A DNA stretch of 32,698 nt from Mycobacterium alsense (GCF_002086635.1 NZ_MVHD01000058.1:1-32698); one strand, 5' to 3'; counted from the stretch's first letter, positions 8,517 to 16,481 are shown. Numbers and translations are program-made. The notes: generated by a model not told the origin, from the sequence alone.

Positions 8517-9872
8517 TTAGCAGTGTGTCAGGAAATGCGCCAGCACGTCGGCGCCGAACCTCAGTGCGTCGATGGGTACCCGTTCGTCGACCCCATGGAA
8601 CAGCGCGCTGAAATCCAGGTCCGGCGGCAGCCGCAGCGGGCTGAAGCCGAAGCAGCGAATGCCCAAGCGCGCGAAGGCTTTCGCGTCGGTGCCGCCGGAA
8701 AGCATGTAAGGCACCGTCCGACCGTCGGGATCGACCGCCAGCACGGCGGCGTTCATGGCGTCGACCAGGTCCCCGTCGAAAGCGGTCTCATACGACGAGA
8801 AATCCTTGATCCACTCGCGCGTCACGTCGGGCCCGATCAGCTCGTCGACCTCGGCCTCGAACGCCGCCTTGCGGCCCGGCAGGATGCGGCAGTCGACCAC
8901 GGCCTCGGCCGTGCCGGGGATGACGTTGGCCTTGTACCCGGCCTTGAGCATCGTCGGGTTGGCGGTGTCGTGCAGCACGGCCTTGAGCATGCGGGCCGCC
9001 GGGCCCAGCTTCTCGATCGTTCCCGCCAGGTCGCCGGACTCGGTGTCGAACGTCAGCCCCGTCTCCTCGCTCACGACCGCCAAAAACTGCGCGACGGTGT
9101 CGGTCACCACGAGCGGGAATTGGTGGCGCCCCAGGCGGGCGACCGCCTCGGCGACGGCCGTGACGGCGTTCTTCTCGTGCACCATCGAACCGTGCCCGGC
9201 CGGGCCGCGGGCGGTCAGCCGCATCCACGACAGCCCCTTCTCCGCCGTCTCGATCAAATACAGCCGCCGTTCGCCGCCGTCCCGCCGCGGCACGGTCAGC
9301 GAGAACCCGCCCACCTCGCCGATCGCCTCCGTGACCCCCTCGAACAGGTCGGGCCGGTTGTCGATCAGCCACTGTCCCCCGTAGTGGCCGCCGTGTTCCT
9401 CGTCGGCGAGGAACGCGAACACCAAATCGCGGGGCGGCACGATGCCGGCCTGCTTCAGCTGCCGGGCGACCACGATCATCATGCCGACCATGTCCTTCAT
9501 GTCCACCGCGCCGCGGCCCCACACGAAGCCGTCCTGGATGGCCCCCGAGAACGGGTGCACGGTCCACTCGGCGGGCTCGGCCGGGACCACGTCGAGGTGC
9601 CCGTGGATCAGCAGCGCCCCGCGCGAGCGGTCCGCCCCCTCGAGGCGGGCGAACACGTTGCCCCGCCCGGGCGCACCGGACTCGAGATACTCGGTTTGAT
9701 AGCCGACCTCGGCGAGCTGCTCGGCGACCCAGTGGGCGCATTCGGCCTCGCCCCGGGTGGTCTCGGGCTCGCCGGTGTTGGTGGTGTCGAACCGGATCAA
9801 CCTGCTGACGACCTCGACCACGTCGTCGCCGGGATTGGTCGATTGCTCGGTCGCCCCGCTCTCGGTCGTCAC
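8517..9872 (-). CDS. M20 family metallopeptidase / ArgE-DapE-type deacylase (Rv2141c-like)
   Basis: 451 residues from GTG 9872, picked over the earlier in-frame GTG at 9890 because GGAAAGG lies 5-6 bases before it. Zinc-enzyme motifs appear in order: HGHLDVVP (90-97, first metal His), GRGAVDMKDM (119-128, bridging Asp), the general-base Glu and metal Glu in LADEEHGG (155-162), and a C-terminal LFHGVDER supplying the last His. The insertion dimerisation domain is in the middle. The family hydrolyses N-acyl amino acids or peptides (acetylornithine and succinyl-DAP deacylases, carboxypeptidases). The exact substrate cannot be assigned. No signal peptide is visible, so it is probably cytoplasmic. 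Confidence 0.93.
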   Translation of the reverse strand: MTTESGATEQSTNPGDDVVEVVSRLIRFDTTNTGEPETTRGEAECAHWVAEQLAEVGYQTEYLESGAPGRGNVFARLEGADRSRGALLIHGHLDVVPAEPAEWTVHPFSGAIQDGFVWGRGAVDMKDMVGMMIVVARQLKQAGIVPPRDLVFAFLADEEHGGHYGGQWLIDNRPDLFEGVTEAIGEVGGFSLTVPRRDGGERRLYLIETAEKGLSWMRLTARGPAGHGSMVHEKNAVTAVAEAVARLGRHQFPLVVTDTVAQFLAVVSEETGLTFDTESGDLAGTIEKLGPAARMLKAVLHDTANPTMLKAGYKANVIPGTAEAVVDCRILPGRKAAFEAEVDELIGPDVTREWIKDFSSYETAFDGDLVDAMNAAVLAVDPDGRTVPYMLSGGTDAKAFARLGIRCFGFSPLRLPPDLDFSALFHGVDERVPIDALRFGADVLAHFLTHC

Positions 9873-9978
9873 AACCACCTTTCCTACCACTGTGGGGTCC
9901 GGACCGTCGGGCAGCTGTGCTCGACTTGCCCGCCTCCTCAGCGGCCCGCCTCGCGGGCCGCATCGTCGGCGAGCTGGG

Positions 9979-10008
9979 TTGGGTCCGCGCGGAGCGATCC
10001 GATAGCCT
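9979..10008 (+). promoter_or_regulatory. Candidate promoter of the tRNA-Leu gene
   Basis: TTGGGT (9979-9984), an 18-base spacer and TAGCCT (10003-10008) fit a SigA-type promoter. They lie about 29 bases before the mature tRNA start. Spacing and position are good; the boxes are only moderate matches. Confidence 0.4.
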
Positions 10009-10036
10009 TAGCTGCCAGCCCATGTGGTTGGTCTAG

Positions 10037-10122
10037 GTCCGAGTGGCGGAATGGCAGACGCGCTAGCTTGAGGTGCTAGTGCCCTACTAATGGGCGTGGG
10101 GGTTCAAGTCCCCCCTCGGACA
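10037..10122 (+). tRNA. tRNA-Leu (anticodon GAG)
   Basis: The acceptor stem is GTCCGAG (10037-10043) with CTCGGAC (10115-10121), and 10122 is the A discriminator. The anticodon stem is CTAGC/GCTAG around the loop TTGAGGT, giving anticodon GAG at 10070-10072, which reads CUC and CUU. A long class II variable arm (GCCC/GGGC) and a T arm GGGGG-TTCAAGT-CCCCC complete the fold. CCA is not encoded (the next bases are CAA), so it must be added. A T-rich stretch (10129-10142) follows without an obvious hairpin. Confidence 0.96.
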
Positions 10123-10239
10123 CAACGATTTTGGGGTTTTTTCGCCGAGAGTCGACTTCTTGCGGGATTTCCCGTTCCGCTCGCAACGACTCGACGTTCG
10201 ACGCCCACGGCGCGGGGGTCGTAACCTGGAACGCGACGC

Positions 10240-10917
10240 ATGAACCCACCGAGCGGCTTCCTCCGGCGAACGGCGACGCGCACGTTCCGCGACCGCCGCG
10301 AGGCCGGTCGCGTGCTGGCCGAGCAGCTGGCCGCCTACCGCGACAAGGATGGCGTGCTGGTCCTCGGGCTGGCGCGCGGCGGCGTCCCCGTCGCGTGGGA
10401 AGTCGCCGCCGCGCTGCACGCGCCGCTGGACGTGTTCCTGGTCCGCAAGCTCGGGGTGCCGCGGTGGTCGGAGCTCGCGATGGGCGCGGTGGCCAGCGGG
10501 GGCGGGCTCGTCATGAACGACAACGTCGTTTCCAGCCTGCAGATCACCGACGAGCAGGTGCGCGAGGTGATCGCCAGCGAGACCGCCGAGCTCGACCGGC
10601 GCGAGCAGGCCTACCGGGGCGGGCGCCCCTTCCCCGACCTCCGCGACAAGACCGTGATCCTGGTCGACGACGGCATCGCCACCGGCGCCAGCATGCTGGC
10701 CGCCGTGCGCGCCCTGCGGGCGGCGGGCCCGCGGTCGATCGTCGTCGCGGTGCCGGTCGGACCCCCGTCAACCTGCCGCGAGCTCGGCGAGGAGGCCGAC
10801 GACGTGGTGTGCGTCACCATGCCGCCCGGGTTCGAAGCCGTCGGGCAGGTCTACGCCGACTTCCACCAGGTCAGCGACGACGAGGTGCGCGAGCTGCTGA
10901 ACACGCCGACCCGCTGA
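10240..10917 (+). CDS. Phosphoribosyltransferase family protein (Rv2143-like)
   Basis: 225 residues from ATG 10240. The PRPP-binding signature VILVDDGIATGAS lies at 139-151 and the pyrophosphate loop LARGGVP at 44-50, both as in type I phosphoribosyltransferases. Conserved RKLGVP (69-74) and the start-proximal TFRDRREAGRVLA are typical of a mycobacterial group of uncharacterised phosphoribosyltransferases, sometimes fused to hydrolase domains. Here there is only the transferase domain. The nucleobase or other acceptor is unknown. It converges with the next gene, with just four bases between the stops. Confidence 0.9.
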   Translation: MNPPSGFLRRTATRTFRDRREAGRVLAEQLAAYRDKDGVLVLGLARGGVPVAWEVAAALHAPLDVFLVRKLGVPRWSELAMGAVASGGGLVMNDNVVSSLQITDEQVREVIASETAELDRREQAYRGGRPFPDLRDKTVILVDDGIATGASMLAAVRALRAAGPRSIVVAVPVGPPSTCRELGEEADDVVCVTMPPGFEAVGQVYADFHQVSDDEVRELLNTPTR

Positions 10918-10921
10918 ACGA

Positions 10922-11251
10922 TCACTTCGCCCGGTCGTCGACCTGCTCGTCCTCGGATTCCGCGCCGGGCTCACCGGATTCGGCCGCCGGACGCTCTTCC
11001 TCGTCGTGGACCTCCTCGGGGTAGTCAACCGCGGCGTCCGCGTCCTCGGCGTCTTCGAGTTCCTCGTCCGCGTCCGCCTCGGCGCCCGCGTCACGACGCT
11101 GGCGCTCCCGCAGCGCGTCGATGATCAACAGCACCACCCCCAAAACGCTGGCGGCGATGCACACCCAGGCGACGAGCTCGTTGCTGGTCACGACCGCGAA
11201 CACCAACGCGATCAGCCCGATGAGGGCGAGTACCAGCGCAATGATCAGCAT
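10922..11251 (-). CDS. Small two-TM membrane protein with acidic tail (Rv2144c-like)
   Basis: 109 residues. Two membrane helices lie at about 2-22 and 26-47, joined by a very short turn, so both ends are on the same side. They are followed by a basic RERQRR patch and a 60-residue tail dominated by Asp, Glu and Ala. It lies just downstream of wag31, as Rv2144c does in M. tuberculosis. Its function is unknown. By position, and because a strongly acidic cytoplasmic tail could contact basic partners, a role near the polar growth machinery is conceivable, but nothing in the sequence proves this. Confidence 0.8.
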   Translation of the reverse strand: MLIIALVLALIGLIALVFAVVTSNELVAWVCIAASVLGVVLLIIDALRERQRRDAGAEADADEELEDAEDADAAVDYPEEVHDEEERPAAESGEPGAESEDEQVDDRAK

Positions 11252-11338
11252 CGGTCATCCTCCAGGCGACGAGCGGGACTGCCGGGTCTAGTGCAGGTTA
11301 GTGTGCCGATCGAGCCTTGGCGAACCCACCGTGCCGGG

Positions 11339-12130
11339 CTAGTTGTTCCCCCGGTTGAATTGGTCGAAGCCACCGGCGTCGGCGCTGGAGTCCACCGGTG
11401 CCGCCGAGCCACGTTGCCCGAGTTCTTCGAGTTGGGATTCCAGGTAGGTCTTCAGGCGGGTGCGGTACTCGCGCTCGAAGGTGCGCAGCTGCTCGAGGCG
11501 GCCCTCCAGCACGGTGCGCTGCTGGTTGATGGTTCCCATGATCTCGGAGTGCTTGCGTTCGGCGTCGGCCTGCAGGGCGTCGGCCTTCTCCTGCGCCTGG
11601 CGCAGCTGGGTCTCCGACCGGCTCTGGGCGTCGGCCAGCATCGTGTCGGCGCGCTGCCGGGCCTCGGCGACCGTGGTCTCGGCGGTGTGGCGGGCCTCGC
11701 TGAGGATCTGGTCGGCGTTGGCGCGCGCATCGGCCAGCATCTTGTCGGACTCGGCCTTGGCGGTGCTGGTGAGCCGGTCGGCGGTGTCCTGGGCCAGGCT
11801 CAGCACGCGAGCGGCCTTCATGGCCTGCTCCTCGTTGGTGCCCTGCGCGGCGGGCGCCGGCGCCGCGGCCGGCTTGACCGGCTCGGGCTCGGGCTCGAAG
11901 GTCGGGATCGCCTGGGTCGGCTGCGCCGCGCCGCCGCCCCCGGCCGCGGCCAGCTCGCGGTCGAGCTCCTCGATCCGTTGGCGCAGATCCGAGTTCTCCT
12001 CGATGAGCCGCGTCAGCTCGTTTTCCACCAGGTCGAGGAAGGCGTCGACCTCGTCTTCGTTGTAACCGCGCTTGCCGATCGGCGGCTTACTGAACGCCAC
12101 ATTGTGGACGTCGGCGGGTGTAAGCGGCAT
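11339..12130 (-). CDS. wag31: Wag31/DivIVA polar growth protein
   Basis: 263 residues from ATG 12130, with GAGGGGA upstream; the frame runs further up but MPLTPADVHNVAF is the conserved start. The N-terminal DivIVA membrane-binding domain (about 1-60, GKRGYNEDEVDAFLDL) is followed by a Pro/Ala/Glu-rich spacer and a long coiled coil (about 105-245). The tail ends FDQFNRGNN. Wag31 gathers at poles and septa and organises tip peptidoglycan synthesis. Thr72, in PTQAIP, aligns with M. tuberculosis Thr73, known to be phosphorylated by PknA and PknB. M. tuberculosis Wag31 has also been reported to interact with PbpB/FtsI, which is encoded in this window too. A 236-base upstream region with its own candidate promoter separates it from yggT. 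Confidence 0.97.
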   Translation of the reverse strand: MPLTPADVHNVAFSKPPIGKRGYNEDEVDAFLDLVENELTRLIEENSDLRQRIEELDRELAAAGGGGAAQPTQAIPTFEPEPEPVKPAAAPAPAAQGTNEEQAMKAARVLSLAQDTADRLTSTAKAESDKMLADARANADQILSEARHTAETTVAEARQRADTMLADAQSRSETQLRQAQEKADALQADAERKHSEIMGTINQQRTVLEGRLEQLRTFEREYRTRLKTYLESQLEELGQRGSAAPVDSSADAGGFDQFNRGNN

Positions 12131-12167
12131 TGTTCGTCCCCTCGAGTTCCTGTCAAACGATCTGGAA

Positions 12168-12198
12168 AGTGTAGAACGGAGTGGTTGCCGGCGTGCAA
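12168..12198 (-). promoter_or_regulatory. Candidate wag31 promoter
   Basis: On the minus strand, TTGCAC (12198-12193), a 19-base spacer and TACACT (12173-12168) resemble -35 and -10 boxes. The -10 box ends 37 bases before the wag31 start codon. The spacer is slightly long. wag31 is an abundant protein and would be expected to have its own promoter. Confidence 0.4.
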
Positions 12199-12240
12199 CT
12201 GCCGTCCATCCTGTCACACCAGACTCGGCGGTAGCCGATT

Positions 12241-12310
12241 AGGCCAATAAATAAGAACCAATTTCACACACTAAGACCAATAAAATCCAAACCCTTAAAA
12301 ATTTTAAATC
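12241..12310. other. AT-rich island between yggT and wag31
   Basis: About 70 bases of markedly AT-rich DNA in an otherwise very GC-rich window. It contains three CCAAT pentamers (12244, 12258, 12277), two of them within the near repeats TAAGAACCAAT and TAAGACCAAT, and a near-palindrome TTAAAAATTTTAA (12295-12307). No reading frame fits. It may be an upstream promoter element or a site for an AT-binding protein such as Lsr2; that role is inferred. Confidence 0.5.
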
Positions 12311-12366
12311 GCGGCCGCCGAACCGACACTAAAGCGTGGCCGAACCGTCTCCCGGCTCGCGGGGGC

Positions 12367-12654
12367 TCACGCCGCCGCGCTGAACGCCAGCTGCATGCCG
12401 ATGAACGCGACCAGCAGCAGCACCATGATCGACAGGTCGAAGCGCACCGCCCCGATGGTGAGCTGCGGGATCAGCCGGCGCAGCAGTTTCACCGGCGGGT
12501 CGGTGATCGACATGATGATCTCGAGGACCACCACGGTCGGGCCGGTCGGGTGCCAGTCGCGGCTGAACGAGCGGATGAACTCGACGACGACCCGGGCGAT
12601 GAGCAGCAGCCAGAAGATGAACAGCGCAAACCCAAGGACCTGAAAGAACACCAC
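12367..12654 (-). CDS. YggT family membrane protein (Rv2146c-like)
   Basis: 95 residues, nearly identical in length and sequence to the mycobacterial YggT protein (96 residues in M. tuberculosis as I recall it). Two membrane helices lie at about 2-24 and 72-92. Between them is the conserved cytoplasmic segment SITDPPVKLLRRLIPQ. YggT proteins are common next to yggS, sepF and divIVA and have been linked to division, osmotic tolerance and cofactor or ion homeostasis without a firm mechanism. The start is GTG at 12654, with a second GTG directly following. It lies 129 bases downstream of sepF. Confidence 0.92.
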   Translation of the reverse strand: MVFFQVLGFALFIFWLLLIARVVVEFIRSFSRDWHPTGPTVVVLEIIMSITDPPVKLLRRLIPQLTIGAVRFDLSIMVLLLVAFIGMQLAFSAAA

Positions 12655-12783
12655 CAGAGAAGCCCCGACCTTACCGATGAGGATGACGCGTAAGTCAGCC
12701 GCCGACCTGCGGGCGGCATCCGCTAGCGTACCGACTCCGGGGTGCGGCCATGCACCTCCTGCGGTGCGGCCGAACGCGCCTGG

Positions 12784-13422
12784 CTATTGGTAAGCGTAAA
12801 AGCCGGTTTCGGCGATGCGACGACGCTCCTCCGGCGAGACGTCGACGTCGGCGGGCGACAGCAGGAACACCTTGGTCGCCACCTTGTCGAACGATCCGCG
12901 CAAAGCGAAGGCCAGGCCGGCCGCGAAGTCGACGAGCCGCTTCGCGTCGGCGTTGTCCATCGACACCAGGTCCATGATGACCGGGGTGCCGTCCCGGAAG
13001 CGCTCGCCGATGGTGCGCGCCTCGCTGTAGTCCTTGGGCCGCAGCGTCGTGATCTTTGACAGCGGGCTGCCCTCCTCGAACAGCATCGCCATCCGGCGCG
13101 GGTCCATCGCCAGCGCGCCGCGGGTGGAGTTGCGCAGCCACGACCCGAACCGCGGGCGGCTCATCTCGGGCCGGTCGAACTCGCGGGGATGCACCGAGCC
13201 GTAGCGCGGCTCCTCGGGGTAACCGCCGCGGTAGCCTCCGGGCGGCGGGTAGTCGGCCGGCTCCCGGTCGTCGTAGTCGCGCCCGTCGTAGCGGCCGTAT
13301 CCGTCGTCGAACCGCGGGCGGGGGAACCCGCGGGAGGGGGCGCGGTCGTCGTAGTACTCGTCGTCGTAGTCCTCCATCGGAGCCATACCGAAGTAGGCCT
13401 TGACCTTGTGCAGTGTGCTCAT
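12784..13422 (-). CDS. sepF: Cell division protein SepF
   Basis: 212 residues. A short N-terminal segment (MSTLHKVKAYFGM) is the amphipathic membrane-binding helix. A Tyr/Asp/Arg/Pro-rich flexible linker covers about 17-90. The C-terminal SepF (DUF552) domain, about 115-205, carries ITTLRPKDYSEARTIGERFRDG and the VIMDLVSMDNADAKRLVDFAAGLAFALRG core with its conserved Gly at the dimer interface. SepF binds the FtsZ C-terminal tail and tethers the Z-ring to the membrane, and is essential in mycobacteria, which lack FtsA. It is encoded just after yggS in the order ftsZ-pgeF-yggS-sepF. Confidence 0.96.
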   Translation of the reverse strand: MSTLHKVKAYFGMAPMEDYDDEYYDDRAPSRGFPRPRFDDGYGRYDGRDYDDREPADYPPPGGYRGGYPEEPRYGSVHPREFDRPEMSRPRFGSWLRNSTRGALAMDPRRMAMLFEEGSPLSKITTLRPKDYSEARTIGERFRDGTPVIMDLVSMDNADAKRLVDFAAGLAFALRGSFDKVATKVFLLSPADVDVSPEERRRIAETGFYAYQ

Positions 13423-13488
13423 CGCGTAAACCCTTCTAGGCCCTGGGAGTATTGGTGTCTGTGATGAAGGTGTTACTACAGTGACTAC

Positions 13489-14283
13489 TCACGGTGACGG
13501 TAACCGCCGCGGACCCAATAGCGCGGTACCGACACGCACACATGTCGAACCATGTTTGACGGCCATTTCCAGATCGTTTGACATGCCCGCGGACAGACCC
13601 ACCGCGTCCGGGTGCGACTCGAGCACCCGGCGGTGCTCGGATCGCAGCAGGTCAAAGGCCCGCTCGGGATCCCAGTCCAGCGGCGGGATGCCCATCAGGC
13701 CGAGCAGCCGGAGGCTCTTCGACTCCTCGACCTGCGCGCAGACCCGATCCACGGCCCCGGGCTCGGTGATGTCGACGCCGCCGCGCGACACGTCGCCGTC
13801 GAGGCTGACCTCGACGTAGACGCGCAGCGGCTCCTGCCGGTGGTCCTCGGCCAGCGCCGCCGACACCGCGCGGTCGAGCGCGGTCACCAGGCGCGTGCTG
13901 TCGATCGAGTGCGCCGTGTGCGCCCACCGCGCCAGCGACCGCGCCTTGTTCCGCTGAATCCTGCCGACCATGTGCCACTGCAAATTCCGCAAGTCCGGCC
14001 GTTCCGAACTGCTGGCCAACCGGGCGACTTCGGCGACCTTCGCCGCCGCTTCCTGATCCCGGGATTCGCCAACGCAGCGACAACCCAATCGAGACAAAAT
14101 CGCCACATCGGTTGCTGGAAAGAATTTGGTAATGGGGAGAAGTTCAATTTCGCTGACATTGCGGCCCACCGCTTCCGCGGCCGCCGCAAGCCGCGATCGC
14201 ACGGCGGCCAGCGCGCGGGTCAATTCCGATTCGCGCTCACCCTGCTCCGCCTGGACCCGCTGGCCCGGCGCGTCCCCCGCCAT
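13489..14283 (-). CDS. YggS family pyridoxal-phosphate-binding protein (PLP homeostasis)
   Basis: 264 residues from ATG 14283, four bases after the pgeF stop. It is a single-domain TIM barrel of the alanine-racemase N-terminal type. The PLP lysine is in LLPITKFFPATD, and further conserved motifs are WHMVGRIQRNKA, VEVSLDGD, GLMGIPP and SAGMSNDLEMAVKHGSTCVRVG, the last forming the phosphate cup. The family (YggS, PLPBP, PipY) has no known catalytic reaction and keeps free PLP and amino-acid pools in balance. The N-terminal 15 residues are poorly conserved, so a later start is possible. Confidence 0.93.
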   Translation of the reverse strand: MAGDAPGQRVQAEQGERESELTRALAAVRSRLAAAAEAVGRNVSEIELLPITKFFPATDVAILSRLGCRCVGESRDQEAAAKVAEVARLASSSERPDLRNLQWHMVGRIQRNKARSLARWAHTAHSIDSTRLVTALDRAVSAALAEDHRQEPLRVYVEVSLDGDVSRGGVDITEPGAVDRVCAQVEESKSLRLLGLMGIPPLDWDPERAFDLLRSEHRRVLESHPDAVGLSAGMSNDLEMAVKHGSTCVRVGTALLGPRRLPSP

Positions 14284-14287
14284 GCGA

Positions 14288-15088
14288 TCACTCCATCCAG
14301 ATCAGCGAGGCCAACCGCCCCGTCGGCGCGGCGCGGCGATGACTGAACAGCGCCGGGTCGGCCACCGTGCAACGCGGATCGACGTCGACGGCCGTGACGC
14401 CCAAATCGCGGAGCTGGCAAGCGATTCCGGCGCGCAGGTCGAGCCCGGGGGTGCCGGCGGCGGTGGTGGTGCGGCTGCCGGGCAGCGCCGCCTCGACCTC
14501 GTCGGCCATCGCGGCCGGCACCTCGTAGTTGCTCCCGCTGACCGCCGGCCCGAGCAGGGCCGAGACGTCGTCGGCGTGCGCGCCCAGCGACAGCATCGTC
14601 TCCAGGGCGCGGGCCACCACGCCGCGCTGCGCACCGACGCGCCCGGCGTGCACCGCGGCGACCACGCCGGCGCGCGCGTCGGCCAGCAACACCGGCACGC
14701 AGTCGGCGGTCACCACCGCCAGCGCGAGCCGCGGGGTGGTGGTCACCAAGGCGTCGGTGTCGTCGACCGCCTTGTGGCGCGGCCGTTTGACCACCGCGAC
14801 GCGATCGCCGTGAATCTGGTTCATCCACACCACCCGGTCGGCGCCCCCCTTTTCACCGAGGCCGAGCGCGCCGGCCAGCCGGGCGCGGTTGGCGGCCACC
14901 GCGGCCGGGTCGTCGCCGACGTGGTCGCCCAGGTTGAAGGTGTCGAACGGCGGCGCCGAGACGCCGCCCGCGCGGGTGGTGGTCACCCGCCGGATGCGAA
15001 AGCTCACATGGCCAGTATCCGGATTCGGTTGCGCGCCAGGCGGCAGCGACGTTCGGGCGCGGCCGGTTTGTCGCGCACTGGCAAGCAA
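14288..15088 (-). CDS. pgeF: Peptidoglycan editing factor PgeF / YfiH laccase-domain protein
   Basis: 266 residues from TTG 15088, which has an AGGAT element about eight bases before it and begins MLAS, as I recall the M. tuberculosis Rv2149c product doing. GTG 15007 (240 residues) is the alternative. The DUF152 (YfiH) fold is shown by TTRAGGVSAPPFDTFNLG, WMNQIHGD, VTADCVPVLL, AAVHAGRVGAQRGV and LGPAVSG, with the metal or nucleophile set His, Cys and His in QIHGD, TADCVP and VHAG. Members act as purine-nucleoside-processing or copper oxidoreductase-type enzymes. The E. coli protein edits mis-loaded L-Ser from muropeptide precursors. It starts nine bases after ftsZ ends, so the two are co-transcribed. 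Confidence 0.92.
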   Translation of the reverse strand: MLASARQTGRARTSLPPGAQPNPDTGHVSFRIRRVTTTRAGGVSAPPFDTFNLGDHVGDDPAAVAANRARLAGALGLGEKGGADRVVWMNQIHGDRVAVVKRPRHKAVDDTDALVTTTPRLALAVVTADCVPVLLADARAGVVAAVHAGRVGAQRGVVARALETMLSLGAHADDVSALLGPAVSGSNYEVPAAMADEVEAALPGSRTTTAAGTPGLDLRAGIACQLRDLGVTAVDVDPRCTVADPALFSHRRAAPTGRLASLIWME

Positions 15089-15097
15089 ACCGAGATC

Positions 15098-16246
15098 CTA
15101 GCGGCGCATGAACGGCGGCACGTCGACGTCGTCGTCGTCGCCGCCGATGTTCAGCGTCGAGCCGTTGGTGTGCACCGGCACGCTGACGGCGTCGGCGGGC
15201 TCGAACAGCGTCGAGGAGAGCTTGCCGGCCTTGGCCGACTCGATGCGATGCGCGCCGGTCTTCTCCCCGGCGCCGCCGACGACCGGCTTGCGGCCGGGCC
15301 CGGTGGCCTCGAAGCCCGCCGCGATGACCGTGACGCGCACCTCGTCGCCCAGCGAGTCGTCGATGACGGTGCCGAAGATGATGTTGGCGTCCTGGTGGGC
15401 GGCGTCCTGGACCAGCGAGGCGGCCTCGTTGATCTCGAAGAGGCCCAGGTCGCTGCCGCCGGCGATCGACATCAGCACGCCCTGGGCGCCCTCCATCGAG
15501 GCCTCCAGCAGCGGCGAGTTGATGGCGATCTCGGCGGCCTTGAGCGATCGGCCCTCGCCGCGGGCCGACCCGATGCCCATCAGCGCGGTGCCCGCGCCGG
15601 ACATGATGCCCTTGACGTCGGCGAAGTCGACGTTGATCAGCCCGGGGGTGGTGATCAGGTCGGTGATGCCCTGCACCCCGTTGAGCAGCACCTCGTCGGC
15701 GCTGCGGAACGCGTCCATCAGCGACACCGCCGCGTCGCCCATCTGCAGCAGCCGGTCGTTGGGGATCACGATCAGCGTGTCGCAGCTCTCCCGCAGCGCG
15801 GCGATCCCGGCTTCGGCCTGGTTGCCGCGCCGCTTGCCCTCGAAGGAGAACGGCCGGGTGACGACGCCGACGGTCAGCGCGCCCAGCTTGCGGGCGATGC
15901 TGGCGACGACGGGCGCACCGCCGGTGCCGGTCCCGCCGCCCTCGCCGGCGGTGACGAACACCATGTCCGCGCCGCGCAGCAGCTCCTCGATCTCGTCCTT
16001 GGCGTCCTCGGCGGCCCTGCGACCGACCTCGGGGTCGGCGCCGGCGCCCAGCCCGCGCGTGGAGTCGCGGCCGACGTCGAGCTTGACGTCGGCGTCGCTC
16101 ATCAGCAGCGCCTGCGCGTCGGTGTTGATGGCGATGAACTCGACGCCCTTGAGGCCCTGCTCGATCATCCGGTTGACGGCGTTGACGCCGCCGCCACCGA
16201 TACCCACGACCTTGATGACGGCGAGGTAGTTGTGCGGGGGGGTCAT
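15098..16246 (-). CDS. ftsZ: Cell division GTPase FtsZ
   Basis: 382 residues from ATG 16246 (MTPPHNYLAV); a second ATG directly before it at 16249 is equally close to the strong GGGAGGAAG ribosome site. The tubulin signature GEGGGTGTGG is at 101-110, the nucleotide site GIGGGGVNAVNRM at 15-27, and the T7 synergy loop supplies its catalytic Asp residues near NVDFADVKGIM. The C-terminus ends DDDDVDVPPFMRR. In mycobacteria the acidic stretch is reported to bind the basic tail of FtsW, and the last residues bind SepF. FtsZ polymerises into the Z-ring. A 235-base intergenic region before it carries likely promoters. Confidence 0.98.
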   Translation of the reverse strand: MTPPHNYLAVIKVVGIGGGGVNAVNRMIEQGLKGVEFIAINTDAQALLMSDADVKLDVGRDSTRGLGAGADPEVGRRAAEDAKDEIEELLRGADMVFVTAGEGGGTGTGGAPVVASIARKLGALTVGVVTRPFSFEGKRRGNQAEAGIAALRESCDTLIVIPNDRLLQMGDAAVSLMDAFRSADEVLLNGVQGITDLITTPGLINVDFADVKGIMSGAGTALMGIGSARGEGRSLKAAEIAINSPLLEASMEGAQGVLMSIAGGSDLGLFEINEAASLVQDAAHQDANIIFGTVIDDSLGDEVRVTVIAAGFEATGPGRKPVVGGAGEKTGAHRIESAKAGKLSSTLFEPADAVSVPVHTNGSTLNIGGDDDDVDVPPFMRR

Positions 16247-16321
16247 CATTCGTCTTCCTCCCTGGTGGGATCGGCTCACGTTGGCGGCCCCTTGAGCAGT
16301 CCCTGCAAACCCTCAACCTCA

Positions 16322-16345
16322 ACCATAGAGTTAGAGTTATGTCAA
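16322..16345 (-). promoter_or_regulatory. Candidate ftsZ promoter region
   Basis: On the minus strand, a perfect TTGACA (16345-16340) is followed by the direct repeat TAACTC-TAACTC and TATGGT (16327-16322). TATGGT matches the mycobacterial TANNNT -10 pattern, but it is only 12 bases from TTGACA, so the boxes may belong to different promoters. They lie 76-99 bases before the ftsZ start. M. tuberculosis ftsZ is known to have several promoters in this interval. Confidence 0.4.
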
Positions 16346-16397
16346 GTAGTTCCGCGCAACCAGAACGGTAGGGGCACCGCGCGCCCTAACCCGGCAG

Positions 16398-16427
16398 GCG
16401 CGCCGACGCGCGGCGCGCAAATTTTTT
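16398..16427 (+). terminator. Intrinsic-terminator-like hairpin opposing the dcw operon
   Basis: GCGCGCC (16398-16404), a 7-base loop and GGCGCGC (16412-16418) are followed by AAATTTTTT (16419-16427). Read on the plus strand this is a textbook intrinsic terminator, yet no plus-strand gene precedes it. On the minus strand the same hairpin sits in the ftsQ-ftsZ spacer without a downstream T-run. Confidence 0.55.
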
Positions 16428-16481
16428 CGTGTCGAATCGCACGCGGGTGCGGTCGCGCCGTTCGCGGGGCGACTTCGAGGA

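Noticed and set aside
8523..10079. 518-codon plus-strand frame over the M20 peptidase and tRNA
   Set aside because: Runs through a tRNA and is antisense to a well-conserved enzyme.
10127..10145. T-rich run after the tRNA as an intrinsic terminator
   Set aside because: No stem precedes the T's apart from the tRNA itself.
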